From Hydrogenophaga sp. BPS33 (GTDB lineage: Bacteria > Pseudomonadota > Gammaproteobacteria > Burkholderiales > Burkholderiaceae_C), in contig NZ_CP044549.1 of assembly GCF_009859475.1 (NCBI RefSeq), positions 2,728,001 through 2,792,000 of the forward strand: DNA of 64,000 nucleotides, read 5' to 3'. Each line of letters starts with the position of its first letter. The stretch's first letter is position 1. The notes under the pieces are model-generated. The model did no database searches, was not told the origin of the DNA, and was given only the letters and a program-made list of their open reading frames with translations. Both the position numbers and the translations under genes were made by a program. Below, one piece after another: positions 35,144 through 44,236 of this stretch.

Positions 35144-36547
35144 TCAGTTCGGCGCGCGAACCAGCTTCATGTGGGCGGCCAGGCCGCCGGTGCTGCTGTT
35201 GGCCAGCGCGAAGCGTCCACCCATGCGCGAAATCGCGCGCTCCACGATGGCCAGCCCGAGCCCCGTGCCGGTGGCCGCGCTGCGCGAGACGTCGCCACGG
35301 AAAAAGGGTTGCGTGAGCTGCTTCAACTGGTCCGGGGCAACGCCATTGCCATGGTCGCGCAGCTTGACCAGCACCGCATCGTCCTTGGACTTCGCAGCGA
35401 TGTCGATGCGCACGATGCCGGTCTGAGGATTGCGTCCGTAGCGGTTGGCGTTCTCGATCAGGTTGGTGAACACGCGTTGCAGTTCCACCGCATCCCCCAT
35501 GACCACCGTGTTGGCCGGAATGTGGGTGGTGATGTGCGTGCTGGGATCCTGCCCGGTGGAGAAGATCGCGGCGTCGATGATCTGGTTGAGGTTCACGCGT
35601 TCGGGCGTTGCGTGGTCGGGCCGCGCGTAGTCGAGGAATTTGTCGATGATGGCGTTGACCTGGTCGATGTCGGCGGCCATGTGCTCGCGCGCCGCCGCAT
35701 CGCTCACGCTCAGCTCGGTCTCCAGGCGCAGGCGCGCCAGCGGTGTGCGCAGATCGTGCGAGATGCCGGCGAGCATCAGGGCGCGGTCCTGTTCGATCTT
35801 CGAGAGGCGCTGCGCCATGCGGTTGAAGCCGATGTTGACCTCGCGGATCTCGCTCGTGGCCACGGCTTCGTTGAGCTGGCTGGCGTCGAAGTCGCCTTCG
35901 CGCACGCGCCCGGCGGCGAACGACAGTTTTTTCAGCGGGCGGTTGATCAAGCCGGCGATCACGGCCGCGCCGGTGAGCGAGAGCAGGGCGGCCGTGCCAA
36001 GCCAGATCAGCCAGGTCGTGCCCGTCACCGCGCCAATGCGCGAAGGGTCGGTGAGCAGCCAGTACGGGTCGTCGTCAATCGTGAAGCCGATCCACAGCCC
36101 GGGCACGCTGTTGACCTCGCGCGCCACCAGGGTGTCGGGCCCCAGGCGGGCGCGCAGCTGCTCCGACACGTTGCGGCTGAGCGCGTCCACGTTGTAGAGC
36201 CGGAAGGTGTCCGTGGGCTCGCGCGGCGCGATGCGCAGATCTTCCTCGTTGGCCAGCGTCTTGATCAAGGACACGCGCGCGATCGCATCCGAGTGCACCA
36301 GCGCCGCCCGGCTGAGGTTGACCAGCGAGGCGAGCTGGTTCGCGCTTTGCAGCGCGCGCGGCTCGTATTCCAGCGAGCGGTAGGTCTGCAGCCAGGCCAC
36401 CGTGCAGCCGATGAGCAGCAGGGACAGGAAGAAGAACGTGCGCCAGAAAAGACTGACACTGCGCGCGGGGCGCATTTCAAGGGGCGCGGGCAGGGTCTCC
36501 AGTGAGGCCGGCTCGGTCTCGAACGGAACACGCGATTCGTCGGACAT
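35144..36547 (-). CDS. EnvZ-like sensor histidine kinase
   Basis: A 467-residue inner-membrane kinase: first membrane helix at SVSLFWRTFFFLSLLLIGC, a periplasmic part, second helix at GTTWLIWLGTAALLSLTGAA, HAMP (INRPLKKLSFAAGRVREGD), H box LAGISHDLRTPLARLRLE, N box NLIENANRYG and ATP-lid GTGLGLAIVERAIS. It is coupled (TGATG) to the OmpR-like gene. The pair resembles EnvZ/OmpR, which responds to osmolarity, but the signal is not proven here. Confidence 0.9.
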   Translation of the reverse strand: MSDESRVPFETEPASLETLPAPLEMRPARSVSLFWRTFFFLSLLLIGCTVAWLQTYRSLEYEPRALQSANQLASLVNLSRAALVHSDAIARVSLIKTLANEEDLRIAPREPTDTFRLYNVDALSRNVSEQLRARLGPDTLVAREVNSVPGLWIGFTIDDDPYWLLTDPSRIGAVTGTTWLIWLGTAALLSLTGAAVIAGLINRPLKKLSFAAGRVREGDFDASQLNEAVATSEIREVNIGFNRMAQRLSKIEQDRALMLAGISHDLRTPLARLRLETELSVSDAAAREHMAADIDQVNAIIDKFLDYARPDHATPERVNLNQIIDAAIFSTGQDPSTHITTHIPANTVVMGDAVELQRVFTNLIENANRYGRNPQTGIVRIDIAAKSKDDAVLVKLRDHGNGVAPDQLKQLTQPFFRGDVSRSAATGTGLGLAIVERAISRMGGRFALANSSTGGLAAHMKLVRAPN

Positions 36548-37278
36548 CAGGCATTGCCGTCCGGTACGAACACATAGCCCACACCCCACACGGTTTGCAG
36601 ATACCGCGGGGACGCGGCGTCTTCTTCGATCAGCTTGCGCAGGCGCGAGACCTGCACGTCCAGGCTGCGGTCGAAGGGCTCGAACTCCCGGCCGCGGGCC
36701 AGTTGCGCCAGCTTCTCGCGCGACAGTGGCTGGCGCGGATGGCGCACCAGGGCCTTGAGCATGGCGAACTCGCCCGTGGTCAAGGGCAGGTCGGCGCCGT
36801 CCTTGCGCAGGGTGCGCAGGCTCAGGTCGAACTCGAACGGACCGAACTTCACCACCTCCTGGTCTTGCGACGGTGCGCCGGGCACCTCGGTGGGCGGGCG
36901 GCGGCGCAGCACCGCGTGGATGCGGGCCAGCAGTTCGCGTGGGTTGAAGGGCTTGCCCAGGTAATCGTCGGCGCCGACTTCCAGCCCGACGATGCGGTCC
37001 ACGTCCTCGCTCTTGGCGGTCAGCATGATGATGGGGGTGCGGTCGCCGTTGGCGCGCAGGCGCCGGCAGATGGACAGGCCGTCTTCGCCGGGCATCATCA
37101 GATCGAGCACGATGATGTCCACCGAATCGCGCTGAAGCACCCGGTTGAGGGCCTTGCCGTCCTCGGCCAGCATGACCTCGAAGCCTTCCTGCATGAGGTA
37201 GCGGCGCAGCAGATCGCGGATGCGAACATCGTCGTCGACCACCAGAACCTTGTTGGGGCGGACTTGGGTTTGTGGCAT
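36547..37278 (-). CDS. ompR: OmpR-like response regulator
   Basis: A 243-residue regulator: receiver domain with VDDD acidic pocket, phosphoacceptor Asp59 in VLDLMMPGEDG, Lys in GKPFNPRELLARI, then a winged-helix OmpR/PhoB DNA-binding domain (LTTGEFAMLKALV, FDRSLDVQVSRLRKLIE, TVWGVGYVF). The length and the sequence at the receiver-effector junction fit the OmpR subgroup. The start MPQTQVRPNK was taken because it places the receiver normally; 16 more codons are open upstream. Confidence 0.92.
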   Translation of the reverse strand: MPQTQVRPNKVLVVDDDVRIRDLLRRYLMQEGFEVMLAEDGKALNRVLQRDSVDIIVLDLMMPGEDGLSICRRLRANGDRTPIIMLTAKSEDVDRIVGLEVGADDYLGKPFNPRELLARIHAVLRRRPPTEVPGAPSQDQEVVKFGPFEFDLSLRTLRKDGADLPLTTGEFAMLKALVRHPRQPLSREKLAQLARGREFEPFDRSLDVQVSRLRKLIEEDAASPRYLQTVWGVGYVFVPDGNA

Positions 37279-37447
37279 GGCAGCAACTCTCCGAATATGT
37301 AACAAACGCGATTGTGGCAGCGCCAAGTGCTTGTCACGCCTCGTTTTTTATTTTTCTGACATGCTGTTACAGATGTTGCCCCGGCTGTCCGCAGCTTCAC
37401 CCGAAGCACATCACACAATCGCTGGATTCTCCATACTTGAGTGCACC

Positions 37448-37747
37448 ATGAAATCGTACTTGTCGGGTGGTTTGTTGCTGATGGCATTGGGTTCCGCCCA
37501 CGCCGGAGCGGAAGACGTCCGCGTCGTTCCCGCGCCGGGCGTGATCGATGGACCGGTGGCCGTCTTGCCCATCACCGCGGACGACAACGACTCGCGGGGC
37601 CCGATGCGTTTGCGCGATGCCCTGCGCCGGCCGGTCGATGACATGAACGACAGCCGCAAGCCCTACCGACTCTCGGTGGAGGAGCGCCAGCGTCTGCGCG
37701 AACAGCTTCGCGATCAGCCGCCCTACGACTTCAAGTTCAAACCATGA
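37448..37747 (+). CDS. Small exported protein of unknown function
   Basis: A 99-residue protein with a signal peptide (MKSYLSGGLLLMALGSAHAG, cleavage after AHA) and a charged mature part ending in EERQRLREQLRDQPPYDFKF. I recognise no domain. The last four bases overlap the start of the SIMPL gene, so the two are probably made together. Confidence 0.75.
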   Translation: MKSYLSGGLLLMALGSAHAGAEDVRVVPAPGVIDGPVAVLPITADDNDSRGPMRLRDALRRPVDDMNDSRKPYRLSVEERQRLREQLRDQPPYDFKFKP

Positions 37748-38493
37748 CCCTGTTTTCTTCTCTGCAACGTCCTTCGTTCTTCGCTTCCCGTTTTCTCGCC
37801 CCTTCCTTGCTGGCCGTCGGACTGGCCCTCAGCGCTCCCGCCATGGCCCAAGTGACCGCTCCCGTGCCCGCCAACGTCGTCAACATCGCCGCCAGTGGTT
37901 TCCTGGAAGTGCCCCAGGACTGGTTGAGCATGCAACTGAACACGACCCGCGAAGGCAGCGATGCCGTGACCGTGCAGAACCAGCTCAAGCAGGCGCTGGA
38001 CGCGGCATTGGCTGTAGCCAGGGCCAACGCCAAGCCTCAGCAGCTCGAAGTTCGCACGGGGCAGTTCAGCCTGTACCCGCGGTACGACAGCAAAGGGAAG
38101 ATCAATGGCTGGCAGGGCAGCACCGAGCTGGTGCTCGAAGGCCGCGATTTCGCGCTGATCAGCACCACGGCCGGCAAGATCCAGACGCTCACCATGTCGG
38201 GCACCAGTTTCTCGCTGTCGCGCGACGCGCGCCGCAAGCTCGAATCCGATGTGCAGGCCATGGCCATCGAGCGCTTCAAGGCGCGAGCCGACGAAGTCAG
38301 CAAAGGGTTCGGTTTCTCGGGTTACAGCCTGCGCGAGGTATCGGTCAGCTCGGCCGACCAGGAAGCCCGCCCCCTCCAGCCGCGCACGATGGCGATGGAA
38401 GCCAAGGCCGCCATGTCGGACGCGCCGGTGCCGGTCGAAGCCGGCAAGTCCACGGTCAACGTGACCGTGTCAGGCTCGATCCAACTCAAATAG
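37744..38493 (+). CDS. SIMPL-domain periplasmic protein (DUF541)
   Basis: A 249-residue exported protein: signal peptide ending near LSAPAMAQ, then the SIMPL/DUF541 pattern VNIAASGFLEVPQDWLSM with long helical repeats of Ala and Gln (QLKQALDAALAVARAN). The family is periplasmic or outer-membrane-linked and lacks a firmly assigned activity (YggE relatives protect from oxidative stress). It is coupled to the small exported protein upstream. Confidence 0.85.
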   Translation: MTLFSSLQRPSFFASRFLAPSLLAVGLALSAPAMAQVTAPVPANVVNIAASGFLEVPQDWLSMQLNTTREGSDAVTVQNQLKQALDAALAVARANAKPQQLEVRTGQFSLYPRYDSKGKINGWQGSTELVLEGRDFALISTTAGKIQTLTMSGTSFSLSRDARRKLESDVQAMAIERFKARADEVSKGFGFSGYSLREVSVSSADQEARPLQPRTMAMEAKAAMSDAPVPVEAGKSTVNVTVSGSIQLK

Positions 38494-38498
38494 GTACA

Positions 38499-38763
38499 CC
38501 CCCCTGCGCCGCTGACGCGGCTTCCCCCCTCCGTAGCGCGCCTGACGGCGCTTCGAGGGGGGACGGCATCTCGGGCCGGCTGAGCCGTCCCTTGCTGCCC
38601 TTTGAATGAGGCACGCGATCCGGAGATCGAGTGGCAACGAGCGAGGGGAAGTCCGACCAGGGGCACCGAGGGTCCGGCTCCGCCGGCCCCAGGTGCCGTC
38701 CCCCCTCGAAGCGCCGTCAGGCGCGCCACAGAGGGGGGAAGCCGCGTCAGCGGCGCAGGGGGG
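38499..38763. repeat. Inverted 70-bp intergenic repeat
   Basis: Left arm 38499-38568 and right arm 38694-38763 are inverted copies with about two mismatches, both starting CCCCCCTGCGCCGCTGACGC when read inwards. The 125-base spacer has no gene. Each arm also has internal hairpins (GCGCGCCTGACGGCGC). It sits between two convergent genes and probably ends both transcripts. Similar sequences are common, as I recall, in Acidovorax-type genomes. Confidence 0.75.
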
Positions 38764-38769
38764 AGTTCT

Positions 38770-39540
38770 CTACTGCGCCGCCCAGCCGCCGTCCATGTTC
38801 CACGCAACGCCGCGCACATTGTTGCCTGCGGGCGAGCAGAAGAACACCGCCAGTTCACCGAGTTCTTCGGGCGTGGTGAATTGCATCGAAGGTTCCTTTT
38901 CTCCCAGCAATTGCTTCGTGGCTTCCTCGTTCGAAATACCCTGCGCGGCGGCCTTGGCGTCCACCTGCTTCTGCACCAGAGGCGTGAGCACCCAGCCGGG
39001 GCAGATGGCGTTGCAGGTGACGCCCGAGGTGGCGTTCTCCAGAGCCGTGACCTTGGTCAGGCCGACGATGCCGTGCTTGGCCGCGACGTAGGCCGCCTTC
39101 TCTGCCGAGGCCACCAGTCCATGCACCGACGCCACGTTGATGATGCGGCCCCAGTTGGCCTTCTGCATGGCCGGCAGCGCCAGCCGTGTGGCGTGAAAGG
39201 CGCTGCTCAGGTTGATGGCGATGACCGCGTCCCAGCGCTCCACGGGGAAGTTTTCAACCCGCGCCACATGCTGGATGCCTGCGTTGTTCACCAGAATGTC
39301 GACTTGCCCGAAAGTGCTGGCCGCAAACGCCATCATGTCCTCGATCTCGGCCGGCTTGCTCATGTCCGCACCGTGGTAGGCCACCTTCACGCCGAGCGCG
39401 GCAATCTCCGCTTTTGGGCCCTCCGCGTCGCCAAAACCATTGAGCACGATGTTCGCGCCCTGGCGTGCCAAGGCCTTGGCAATACCCAGGCCGATGCCGC
39501 TGGTGGAGCCGGTGACGAGGGCGGTTTTGTTGGCAAGCAT
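38770..39540 (-). CDS. 3-Hydroxybutyrate dehydrogenase
   Basis: A 256-residue SDR: TGSTSGIGLGIA cofactor loop, NNAGIQHVA, INVASVHGLVAS with the catalytic Ser, YVAAKHG with Tyr and Lys, and a C-terminus EEATKQLLGEKEPSMQF then WNMDGGW that is characteristic of BdhA-type enzymes. It converts 3-hydroxybutyrate to acetoacetate in polyhydroxybutyrate or ketone-body use. Confidence 0.9.
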   Translation of the reverse strand: MLANKTALVTGSTSGIGLGIAKALARQGANIVLNGFGDAEGPKAEIAALGVKVAYHGADMSKPAEIEDMMAFAASTFGQVDILVNNAGIQHVARVENFPVERWDAVIAINLSSAFHATRLALPAMQKANWGRIINVASVHGLVASAEKAAYVAAKHGIVGLTKVTALENATSGVTCNAICPGWVLTPLVQKQVDAKAAAQGISNEEATKQLLGEKEPSMQFTTPEELGELAVFFCSPAGNNVRGVAWNMDGGWAAQ

Positions 39541-39632
39541 GCTTGGATCTCCAGTTCCAGTACGATGGGTTGAAAAGCGCTCGAGGCATTATCACGGACG
39601 GCTTCCCGCGTCCGTTCCACACCACCACGCAT

Positions 39633-40553
39633 ATGCAAGAACCGAACCTCCAATTCCTCCCCGTCAGCGGCCCCACGGCCAAATCGGGCGCACCGCGGCG
39701 CATGGCGTATTGGGACTGGGCTTGCACCGCCGGCAAGAACGATCACACCGTCGTGTGCGTCCATGGACTTTCGCGCCAGGGCCGCGACTTCGACACGCTG
39801 GCGCGCGCGCTGACCGAGCGCTCGCGCGTGATCGCGGTCGACGTGGCCGGACGTGGCCACAGCGACTGGCTGGCCGACCCGATGAAGTACGAGTTGCCGG
39901 TCTACGCGGCCGATCTCGCCGCCTTGCTGATGCACCTGCGCGAACAAACGCCCAGCGCGGCGATCGATTGGGTGGGCACCAGCATGGGTGGCCTGATCGG
40001 CATGGCAGTGGCGGCGCAGCCTGCGCTCGCGCCGCGGCGGCTGGTGCTCAACGATGTGGGGCCAACCGTGCAGTGGGAAGCGCTGCAGCGCATCGCGGCC
40101 TATCTGGGCTTGAACCCGTCCTTCGACAGCGAGCAGGCGGCGATCGACTACCTGGCTTCGATTTCGGCCAGCTTCGGCCCGCACACGCCCGCGCAATGGC
40201 GGGCCCTCTCCGTGCCCTTGCTGCGCGAGCGCGATGGCCGTTGGTGGTTCCACTACGACCCGGCGATCGCACTGCCCGTCAAAGCTCTGGTGGGCCTGGA
40301 AGACCAGGCCGCCGCCCAGCAAGTGGTGCGCGCGGGCGAGGCCACCCTGTGGAGCCTTTACGACGCGATCACCGCGCGCACCTTGTTGCTGCGCGGCCAG
40401 CAGTCGGATCTGCTCTCGCAGTCTACTGCGGCAGAAATGGGGCAGCGCGGTCCCAAAGCCCGGTGTGTGGTTTTTGAAGGCGTGGGCCATGCGCCGACGC
40501 TGGTGGCGGATGATCAGGTGCGCGCGGTCAAAGAGTTTCTCTGGTCGGAGTGA
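39633..40553 (+). CDS. Alpha/beta hydrolase
   Basis: A 306-residue alpha/beta hydrolase: oxyanion region CVHGLSRQGRDFD, nucleophile elbow GTSMGG, catalytic Asp region LLLRGQQSDLLS and His in VGHAPTLVADDQ. The start MQEPNLQFLP was preferred over an ATG 30 codons upstream next to the divergent dehydrogenase gene. Its stop overlaps the relA GTG start (GTGA). Substrate unknown; coupling to relA is conserved in related bacteria as far as I recall. Confidence 0.85.
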   Translation: MQEPNLQFLPVSGPTAKSGAPRRMAYWDWACTAGKNDHTVVCVHGLSRQGRDFDTLARALTERSRVIAVDVAGRGHSDWLADPMKYELPVYAADLAALLMHLREQTPSAAIDWVGTSMGGLIGMAVAAQPALAPRRLVLNDVGPTVQWEALQRIAAYLGLNPSFDSEQAAIDYLASISASFGPHTPAQWRALSVPLLRERDGRWWFHYDPAIALPVKALVGLEDQAAAQQVVRAGEATLWSLYDAITARTLLLRGQQSDLLSQSTAAEMGQRGPKARCVVFEGVGHAPTLVADDQVRAVKEFLWSE

Positions 40554-42874
40554 GCGCAGCGATCAAACGGTTCATGAAGCGATTGAGTCCATCCACCTTG
40601 TCGGAGACAGCCGACACGACAGTGCTTGCCGAGCGGGCAGCACCGACGCCGTCGGCGATCGTCGCCGCCACGTCGGACAGCCTGCCTCAGCAGGCGAACG
40701 CGCTGGCCCGCGCCCGGGCATTCGCCGAGCCGCTGCTCAGCAGCGAGCAACTCGGCACCGGCGAAAACACTTTGGCGCACGCGGATGCGGTCGCCCAGGT
40801 GGTGCGCGACATCGGCGGCTCCGAGGCCATGCAGGCCGCCACCTACTTGGTGCACGCTTGCCAGCACCTCAACCGCCCGCAGGAAGTGATCGCCAAGGCG
40901 TTTGGCGACAGCTATGCCGCGCTGGCCATGGAAACGTCCAAGCTGGTGCACCTGCAGCACCAGGCGCGCGAGAAGTCCGAGCAGGCGCAGGCCAAGAAGG
41001 AAGAGGCCGCGGTCACCGCGCCATCGGGCAAAACGCCCATGTCGGAACTCGCCGCGAGCCAGACCGAGAACGTGCGCAAGATGTTGCTCGCGTTCTCGCG
41101 CGACCTGCGCGTAGTGATGCTGCGCCTGGCCTCGCGCCTGCAGACGCTGCGCTACTTCGCGGGCATCAAGGGCGACCCCGGTGCGGGGATCGCCAGCGAG
41201 GCGCTGCATGTTTTCGCGCCGCTGGCCAACCGCCTGGGCATCTGGCAGATCAAATGGGAAATGGAAGATCTGGCCTTCCGCTTCCTGGAGCCGCAGACCT
41301 ACAAGGAGGTCGCGCGGCTGCTGGATGAGAAGCGCGCGGAGCGCGAAGCCCATGTGGAGCAGGTGCGCCAGGAGCTTGAGTCCGAACTGAAGCGCCAGGG
41401 GATCGCTGCTTCCGTGCAAGGACGTCCCAAGCACATTTACAGCATCGTCAAGAAGATGCGCGGCAAGTCGCTCGACTTCGACCAGGTGTTCGACATCCGC
41501 GCGCTGCGCGTGATCGTGCCCGACGTGGCCGATTGCTACGCCACATTGGCCTACGTGCACGCCCATCTTTCGCCCATCGCCGAGGAGTTCGACGACTACA
41601 TCGCCAAACCCAAACCGAACGGCTACCAGTCGCTGCACACGGTGGTGCGCGACGAGCAGGGGCGGGCCTTCGAGATCCAGATCCGCACCCAGGCCATGCA
41701 CGACCACGCCGAGCATGGGGTGGCCGCACACTGGGCCTACAAGGAAGCGGGCGCCAAAGGCTATGCCGGCGTGACCGCGAGTTCGGACTACGACGCCAAG
41801 ATCGCGGTCCTGCGCCAGCTGCTGGCCTGGGAGCGCGACCTGAGTGGCGCGGCCGAGGGCTTGTTCGACGACCGCATCTACGTGCTCACGCCCGATGCCG
41901 CCATCGTGGAACTGCCCCAAGGTGCGACGCCGGTGGATTTCGCCTACACCGTGCACACCAGCCTGGGCCACCATTGCCGTGGCGCGCGCGTGGACGGCGC
42001 GATGGTCACGCTCAACACGCCCTTGCAGAACGGCCAGACGGTGGAGATCACCGCGGTCAAGGAAGGTGGCCCGTCGCGCGACTGGCTCAACGCCGAGCTG
42101 GGCTATCTCGTCAGCCACCGCGCGAAGAGCAAGGTGCGCGCGTGGTTCAACGCCCAGGCCATGGCCGAGACCGTGGCGCGCGGGCGCGAAGCGGTGGAAA
42201 AGCTGCTGCAACGCGAGGGCAAGACCGCGCTCAAGCTCGACGAACTGGCGGTGGGCATGGGCCTGGCATCCGCGCAGGAATTGTTCGAGCAGGTTGGCAA
42301 AGACGAACTCTCGTTGCGGGCAATCGAAACGTACCTGCGGCCGCCCGAGCCGCAAGCGCCCTCCGAGGTGCCGACGTGGTTGAAGAAGCCGCGCAAACCG
42401 TCGAGCTCGCCGAATGGCGGCGTGCTGGTGGTGGGCGTGGAATCGCTCATGACGCAGTTGGCCAAGTGCTGCAAACCGGCGCCACCCGACGAGATCGGTG
42501 GGTTCATCACACGGGGCAAGGGCGTGAGCATCCACCGCGCCGACTGCAGCGACTTCGCGCACTTGCAGCGCAAGAACCCGGACCGCGTCATCGAGGTGCA
42601 GTGGAGCGGCCAGCACGCGCCCGACAAGGACGGGCGCGCCGCGGTGTACCCGGTGGACGTGGCGATCGAAGCGCAGGACCGGCAGGGACTGCTGCGCGAT
42701 ATTTCGGAAGTGTTCGCGCGCGAGAAGATGAACGTGATCGGCGTGCAGACCCAGTCGGTGAGGGACGTGGCCTGGATGACGTTCACCATTGAAGTGACGG
42801 ACGCGCGGCAAGTGGCGCGCGCGATGTCGGTGGTGGGCGACGTAGCGGGCGTGCGGGTGGTGCGGCGCAAATGA
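40550..42874 (+). CDS. relA: (p)ppGpp synthetase RelA
   Basis: A 774-residue RelA/SpoT protein. The HD hydrolase region is degenerate: YLVHACQHLNRP stands where active enzymes have a His-Asp pair. The synthetase domain (FDIRALRVIV, EFDDYIAKPKPNGYQSLHT) has the EFDD form typical of RelA rather than SpoT. TGS (YVLTPDAAIVELPQGATPVDF), a zinc-finger-like CC region (QLAKCCKPAPPDEIGGFITRG) and an ACT domain (VAIEAQDRQGLLRDISEVF) follow. It makes the alarmone on starved ribosomes. The start is GTG at 40550; ATG at 40574 is possible. Confidence 0.93.
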   Translation: MSAAIKRFMKRLSPSTLSETADTTVLAERAAPTPSAIVAATSDSLPQQANALARARAFAEPLLSSEQLGTGENTLAHADAVAQVVRDIGGSEAMQAATYLVHACQHLNRPQEVIAKAFGDSYAALAMETSKLVHLQHQAREKSEQAQAKKEEAAVTAPSGKTPMSELAASQTENVRKMLLAFSRDLRVVMLRLASRLQTLRYFAGIKGDPGAGIASEALHVFAPLANRLGIWQIKWEMEDLAFRFLEPQTYKEVARLLDEKRAEREAHVEQVRQELESELKRQGIAASVQGRPKHIYSIVKKMRGKSLDFDQVFDIRALRVIVPDVADCYATLAYVHAHLSPIAEEFDDYIAKPKPNGYQSLHTVVRDEQGRAFEIQIRTQAMHDHAEHGVAAHWAYKEAGAKGYAGVTASSDYDAKIAVLRQLLAWERDLSGAAEGLFDDRIYVLTPDAAIVELPQGATPVDFAYTVHTSLGHHCRGARVDGAMVTLNTPLQNGQTVEITAVKEGGPSRDWLNAELGYLVSHRAKSKVRAWFNAQAMAETVARGREAVEKLLQREGKTALKLDELAVGMGLASAQELFEQVGKDELSLRAIETYLRPPEPQAPSEVPTWLKKPRKPSSSPNGGVLVVGVESLMTQLAKCCKPAPPDEIGGFITRGKGVSIHRADCSDFAHLQRKNPDRVIEVQWSGQHAPDKDGRAAVYPVDVAIEAQDRQGLLRDISEVFAREKMNVIGVQTQSVRDVAWMTFTIEVTDARQVARAMSVVGDVAGVRVVRRK

Positions 42875-42908
42875 TTGCGTCGGCGGCAGAAACGCTCAAT
42901 TCCGCTGC

Positions 42909-42914
42909 TATACT
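42909..42914 (+). promoter_or_regulatory. Probable -10 box of the tRNA-Val gene
   Basis: TATACT, 22 bases before the mature tRNA 5' end, followed by a GC-containing discriminator. No good -35 box is seen at the usual spacing, and relA read-through could also supply the transcript. Confidence 0.45.
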
Positions 42915-42935
42915 CCGAGGCTTCGAATCGTTTGT

Positions 42936-43012
42936 AGGCGCGTAGCTCAGCTGGTTAGAGCACCACCTTGACATGGTGGGGGTCGTTGGTTCGAGTCCAA
43001 TCGCGCCTACCA
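42936..43012 (+). tRNA. tRNA-Val (anticodon GAC)
   Basis: A 77-nt cloverleaf: acceptor AGGCGCG pairs with CGCGCCT, D-arm region AGCTCAGCTGGTTAGAGCA, anticodon stem CCACC-TTGACAT-GGTGG with anticodon GAC, T-arm GTTGG-TTCGAGT-CCAAT, discriminator A and encoded CCA. Reads GUC/GUU codons. Confidence 0.97.
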
Positions 43013-43050
43013 AAATGCCCTTGTAATTCTTTGAGTTACAAGGGCATTTT
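43012..43050 (+). terminator. Rho-independent terminator of tRNA-Val
   Basis: AAAATGCCCTTGTAA (43012-43026) pairs perfectly with TTACAAGGGCATTTT (43036-43050), 15 base pairs around a nine-base loop, ending in a T-run and starting right at the tRNA 3' end. Confidence 0.92.
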
Positions 43051-43164
43051 GCTTTTGGGGACAGCTTCAAGCTGTTCCAGCGGAAACGACGAAGCTTCTG
43101 CCAATGCAGACAGCTTTGTGATGGTGTTTTCGTGGGCCGAAGCGCTCGGCATACCATCCTCGCC

Positions 43165-43869
43165 ATGAGCTCCGAATACGAATGCCTGCGTCCAGACCAC
43201 CTGTACCGGGACATTTTTGACGTCGACGCGCCCAGCGACACCGTGCTGGGGCGCCAGGTTTGGCCCCGCCGCCCCGGGGTGTTCATCCGCAATCAACCGG
43301 CACCGCCTTCGGTCGAAGGCGCCGAATGCCCGTACCCAGGCGGGATCGAGCGCGAGCTCGTGGTGGGGCAGTTCGGCTTGGTCCCGCCTTGGGTGAAATC
43401 CGCTTCCGACGCAAAGCTGCGTTCGACCAAGCTGGTCAACGCGCGCTCGGAAACCGCGAGCACGTCCAACAATTTTCGCGGCGCGTGGCTGGGTGCGCAG
43501 CGTTGCATCGTGCCCATGATGGCGTTTCAGGTCGATGACTTGCGCAGCGGCAAGGCTGTGCCCACGCGTGTCGCGCGGGTGGACACCAAACCCATGGGCG
43601 TGGCCGGTCTGTGGGAGTGCTGGACCGGTGCGCAGGGCGAGGTGATCGTCAGTTTCTGCCTGCTCACGGTGAACGCCAACAGCCACGCGCTGATGCACCG
43701 CTACGGGCAACCGGGCAGCGAAAAGCGCATGTTGGCGATCTTGAACGAAGGTTCGTATGGCGCCTGGCTGAACGCGGCCCATCCGGAGAAAGCGCGCGAA
43801 TTCATGAGGGCGTATTCGGCCGAGGGGCTCACAGCCAACCCCATCGAGAAGAAGCGCTCGGCCGCTTGA
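43165..43869 (+). CDS. SRAP/YedK (SOS response-associated peptidase) family protein without the catalytic Cys
   Basis: A 234-residue member of the HMCES/YedK fold: NARSET, GLWECWTG and FCLLTVNANSHALMHRYG with the conserved His are recognisable. Active SRAP proteins begin MCGR, and Cys2 forms the covalent link to abasic DNA. This protein begins MSSEYECLRP, and the VPADGFYEW Glu region reads VPMMAFQVDD. Both key residues are thus missing. It may bind DNA without crosslinking, or do something else. The start at 43165 is the first ATG giving the family N-terminus; an upstream start (43132) does not restore a Cys2. Confidence 0.75.
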   Translation: MSSEYECLRPDHLYRDIFDVDAPSDTVLGRQVWPRRPGVFIRNQPAPPSVEGAECPYPGGIERELVVGQFGLVPPWVKSASDAKLRSTKLVNARSETASTSNNFRGAWLGAQRCIVPMMAFQVDDLRSGKAVPTRVARVDTKPMGVAGLWECWTGAQGEVIVSFCLLTVNANSHALMHRYGQPGSEKRMLAILNEGSYGAWLNAAHPEKAREFMRAYSAEGLTANPIEKKRSAA

Positions 43870-44236
43870 TCCACTTGCGGGAAGCCCAGGTCCATCATGC
43901 AAGGGGCTCTGGGCATCATGGGGGAATGGCTCCTCGAGGCGACGGCAGGACCTTGTTCTTGGACGTTGCATGCATTCGAGACACCAACTTGCAGGCAAGT
44001 CGCCATCGGTACACGTGCGCTCCAGCGAGAGCCACCGGCGATGCGGGTGCTGGGAGACTTTCTCAACATGTGGGCTCTCTCTAGCTTGGCAAGTCCAAGC
44101 CATCGAAAGAATCGCCGCCAGCGGGGGGATGCTTGAACCGCATGCATGCGGTCAACTGATGTCAATTTGAGCGACGAGCCTTGCGCGCAGCCAGTCTTGG
44201 TTTGCTCCAGGTTTCCTCATCCTGTGAGTTACTGCG
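43870..44236. other. Gene-free stretch
   Basis: 367 bases between the SRAP-like gene and the truncated deacetylase. I see no coding pattern, RNA gene or clear repeat; composition is lower in GC than the neighbours, consistent with degraded DNA. Confidence 0.5.

Noticed and set aside
43870..44236. Short open frames in the gap after the SRAP-like gene
   Set aside because: No domain, no ribosome site and no similarity; left as non-coding.
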